A stretch of 64,000 nucleotides of DNA from JAJDZL01 sp965220665 (GTDB taxonomy: Bacteria > Pseudomonadota > Gammaproteobacteria > Arenicellales > JAJDZL01). Both the position numbers and the translations under genes were made by a program. This document shows positions 62,049 through 64,000 of this stretch, piece by piece; within the stretch, counting starts at the first letter, position 1; every line of letters starts with the position of its first letter. The notes beneath the pieces were generated by a model. That model was not told the DNA's origin, searched no databases, and worked only from the letters and a program-made list of their open reading frames with translations. The stretch lies in the NCBI GenBank assembly GCA_965220665.1, contig CBDCQQ010000005.1:1550001-1614000 (forward strand). Reading direction: 5' to 3'.

Positions 62049-63440
62049 GAGTTATGCCCAAAAGTAGTGCGTGACGGGGGTTGAAAAAAAAGCGGCGTAT
62101 CTGGTTAAATGTAGAAAGCATTTTTACAACCAACCAGAGAGGTACGCCACTATGAGTAACGATAACGTAATTGGATTTGAAAGTCGAGACATTTCACCCG
62201 ATGTTGTGACCGAATTGGTGCGCACCGGTGCCAGACGGATTCTCGCCCAGGCCCTGCAGCTTGAGGTGGAGGAATTTCTCGCTCAGTATGACGGACAGTA
62301 TGCTGGCAACGGGCTTCGGGCGGTGGTTCGAAGCGGCAGCCAGCCTGAGCGTGACATTCAGACCGGTATCGGGCCGGTTTCGGTTCGGATTCCGAAGGTC
62401 CGCTCGAATACCGGCGAGCCGGTGTCGTTCCGCTCGGCACTGATCCCGCCGTATGTGAGAAAGACGGCGACGGTTGAGGCGTTTGTGCCGTGGCTTTATC
62501 TGAAGGGGGTGTCAAGCGGTGAGATGGCTGATACCCTGAAGGTTCTGCTGGGCAGTAAGGCGCAGGGTTTTTCTGCCTCATCGGTCTCCCGCCTGGCGCA
62601 GCAGTGGAATGAGGAGATGAGGCGGTGGCAGACGCGCGGCATCACCGGGAAGATCGTTTATGTATGGGCCGATGGGGTGTACTGCGGGCTTCGGGCCGAG
62701 GATGCAAAGCTGTGTGCGCTGGTGCTGATCGGGGTTGATGAGTGTGGCCGCAAGCAGTTGCTGGCGATTGAGGACGGGGTGCGCGAATCGACCGAGAGCT
62801 GGAAGGGGATGCTGCTGGATCTGAAGTCCAGGGGCATGGATGCACCGAAGCTGGCGGTTGGAGACGGGGCGATGGGGTTCTGGTCGGCATTGGACCAGGT
62901 TTACCCTGAAACCCAGGATCAGCGCTGCTGGGTGCATAAGACGGCGAATGTGCTCAACCGGCTGCCGAAGATGCTGCACGGACAGGCGAAAAAGGCGCTT
63001 CACCAGATCTGGATGGCAGACACGCGCGAGGCGGCGCATGAGGCGTTTGATCGGTTTGTGGAAACCTATCAGGACAAGTATCCGAAAGTGGTTGAATGCC
63101 TGATCGGGGATCGTGAGGAGCTGCTGGCGTTTTACGATTTTCCGGCATCGCACTGGCAATCTCTGCGTACCACTAATCCAATCGAGTCGACCTTCGCGAC
63201 GATCCGTCACCGCACCAAGCGCTCGAAGGGCTGTCTGAGCAGAACGACGATGCTGGGCATGATGTACAGGCTGGGGATGTGTGCGGAGAAAAAATGGCGA
63301 CGGCTGCGCGGGTTCAGGCAGCTGGGCAAAGTGATCGAGGGAGTGAAATTCAAGAATGGAGTCGAACTGAATTACAATGACACCGACCAGGTAGCCGCTT
63401 AGTGATGAATCCCGTCACGCACTACTTTTGGGCATAACTC
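62049..63440 (+). mobile_element. IS256-family insertion sequence
   Basis: Perfect terminal inverted repeats of about 30 bp start GAGTTATGCCCAAAAGTAGT on the left and are mirrored on the right. A 9-bp duplication AACAACCGA flanks it (62040-62048 and 63441-63449). Length is 1392 bp. It looks complete and recent. Confidence 0.93.
62152..63402 (+). CDS. IS256-family transposase
   Basis: This mutator-type transposase of 416 residues was started at ATG 62152 (MSNDNVIGFESRDI), preceded by AGAGAGGTACGCC. An in-frame upstream start at 62071 is less likely. It shows KIVYVWADGVYCGLRAEDAK (first Asp), LAVGDGAMGFWSALDQVYPE (second Asp), QRCWVHKTANVLNRLPK and NPIESTFATIRHRTKRSKGC (Glu), the IS256 DDE core. 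Confidence 0.93.
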   Translation: MSNDNVIGFESRDISPDVVTELVRTGARRILAQALQLEVEEFLAQYDGQYAGNGLRAVVRSGSQPERDIQTGIGPVSVRIPKVRSNTGEPVSFRSALIPPYVRKTATVEAFVPWLYLKGVSSGEMADTLKVLLGSKAQGFSASSVSRLAQQWNEEMRRWQTRGITGKIVYVWADGVYCGLRAEDAKLCALVLIGVDECGRKQLLAIEDGVRESTESWKGMLLDLKSRGMDAPKLAVGDGAMGFWSALDQVYPETQDQRCWVHKTANVLNRLPKMLHGQAKKALHQIWMADTREAAHEAFDRFVETYQDKYPKVVECLIGDREELLAFYDFPASHWQSLRTTNPIESTFATIRHRTKRSKGCLSRTTMLGMMYRLGMCAEKKWRRLRGFRQLGKVIEGVKFKNGVELNYNDTDQVAA

Positions 63441-63497
63441 AACAACCGACTACGTCGCGTTTTATTTCGAGCTTAATTTGTACCAACTATTTTCGCA

Positions 63498-64000
63498 CTA
63501 ACTATGGCTGTTGCTCGATTCATTCAAAATCAATGACGCGTAATATAGAGGTAGGGTGGTTAGAACATCGTGTTTTTCACCCCTCGCTCCGATTAATTTA
63601 ATCGCAAGATTTGGCTGGTAACGATTGATGTACGACGTCAGGCTTTTTGCTTGAGTTCTCTTGCCGCTCTTTACTTCGACGGGTACTATTTCTCCCTGCT
63701 TATTTCGAATGACAAACTCAATCTGCGCTTTATTTTGTTCCCAACTGTAAGTCTGATTGAGCCCTTGTGCAATCAGTTCATTCTGAACGAAATTCTCCGC
63801 GATGAAACCTTTAAATGCGGTCGTTTGATCAATTTGGTCCTCATATGACATTCCTGCTAAATAACCCAGTAGTCCGACATCAAACAGAAACAATTTGAAC
63901 AGATTTTCCTTTATTTGAATGTTCAACGGTGGTTTTGGTTCGTGTGCGATTGGATAATTTTTAGAAACCAATTTGGCTTTGGTCAACCAGTCTACTGAAT
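63498..64000 (-). CDS. AAA-family ATPase, DUF4143 C-terminal part (continues past window end)
   Basis: The frame is open to the window edge. The visible part is the C-terminal DUF4143 domain of archaeal-type AAA ATPases: KLFLFDVGLLGYLAGMSYED, AFKGFIAENFVQNELIAQGL, and QIEFVIRNKQGEIVPVEVKSGKR. The last has a PD-(D/E)XK-like E-V-K core. The ATPase domain with its Walker motifs should lie beyond base 64000. Function of the family is poorly defined. Confidence 0.85.
   Translation of the reverse strand, partial: SVDWLTKAKLVSKNYPIAHEPKPPLNIQIKENLFKLFLFDVGLLGYLAGMSYEDQIDQTTAFKGFIAENFVQNELIAQGLNQTYSWEQNKAQIEFVIRNKQGEIVPVEVKSGKRTQAKSLTSYINRYQPNLAIKLIGARGEKHDVLTTLPLYYASLILNESSNSHS

Noticed and set aside
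1..64000. CRISPR array
   Set aside because: No regularly spaced short repeats and no cas genes were seen; the dispersed repeats are irregularly spaced by kilobases.

Overview
This window looks like chromosomal DNA of a proteobacterium, most likely a gammaproteobacterium of symbiotic or host-associated type. Pointers are a Tat-dependent TRAP solute-binding protein with its DctQ and DctM permeases, PanB, a TauD-like dioxygenase, a GMC oxidoreductase, a GmrSD enzyme and RecQ. The native DNA is AT-rich and full of decayed genes, while the insertion sequences are visibly GC-richer. No rRNA, intact tRNA or CRISPR array is present, so placement below phylum is a guess.

Layout. 1-6.2 kb is a chain of toxin-antitoxin (TA) modules, intact and decayed: DUF433/DUF5615, FitAB-type VapBC, PIN/RHH, HicBA with a truncated HicA, an orphan HigA, and a dead DUF1902/HicA pair. 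They alternate with a repeat resembling a tRNA 3' end. 6.4-16.2 kb carries RecQ, an AbiEii remnant, a DUF429 protein with a zinc finger, a TauD gene with an amber stop, a membrane fatty-acid hydroxylase, PanB and GmrSD. 16.6-25.4 kb is the most interesting part: a tyrosine recombinase, a silent C-terminal cassette and a two-gene system made of a PLD-SNF2 helicase and an Eco57I-type DNA methylase. About 340 bp of nearly identical inverted repeats bracket the active and silent 3' ends, so inversion of the DNA between them would swap the C-terminal specificity region of the methylase.

25.6-38.8 kb is a second accessory island: a dead VapC, a hypoxanthine-DNA glycosylase, a truncated nuclease-like N-terminus, DUF6884, HEPN, PD-(D/E)XK and 2H-phosphoesterase-like genes, two DUF433/DUF5615 pairs flanking a helicase IV-like protein with a zinc-ribbon tail, back-to-back RelE/HigA and HigB/HigA loci whose toxins have decayed, and another FitAB pair. 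39.5-51.4 kb is mostly metabolic: GMC oxidoreductase, VOC protein, a cache-like periplasmic protein, a TRAP transporter operon, amidase and a D-2-hydroxyacid dehydrogenase. An ISAzo13-type element interrupts it.

51.4-63.4 kb is insertion-sequence-rich: one IS1634-type element, two copies of a 1565-bp integrase-core IS in opposite orientation (each with its own 5-bp target duplication, one splitting a vapC gene) and one IS256 element with a 9-bp duplication. Between them lie VapB, AbrB and Phd antitoxins whose toxins are broken or missing, a GNAT/methyltransferase pair and a SABATH-type carboxyl methyltransferase. Overall the region behaves as a long-lived sink for TA and defence genes, with one apparently active diversity-generating switch at 17.6-19.1 kb.
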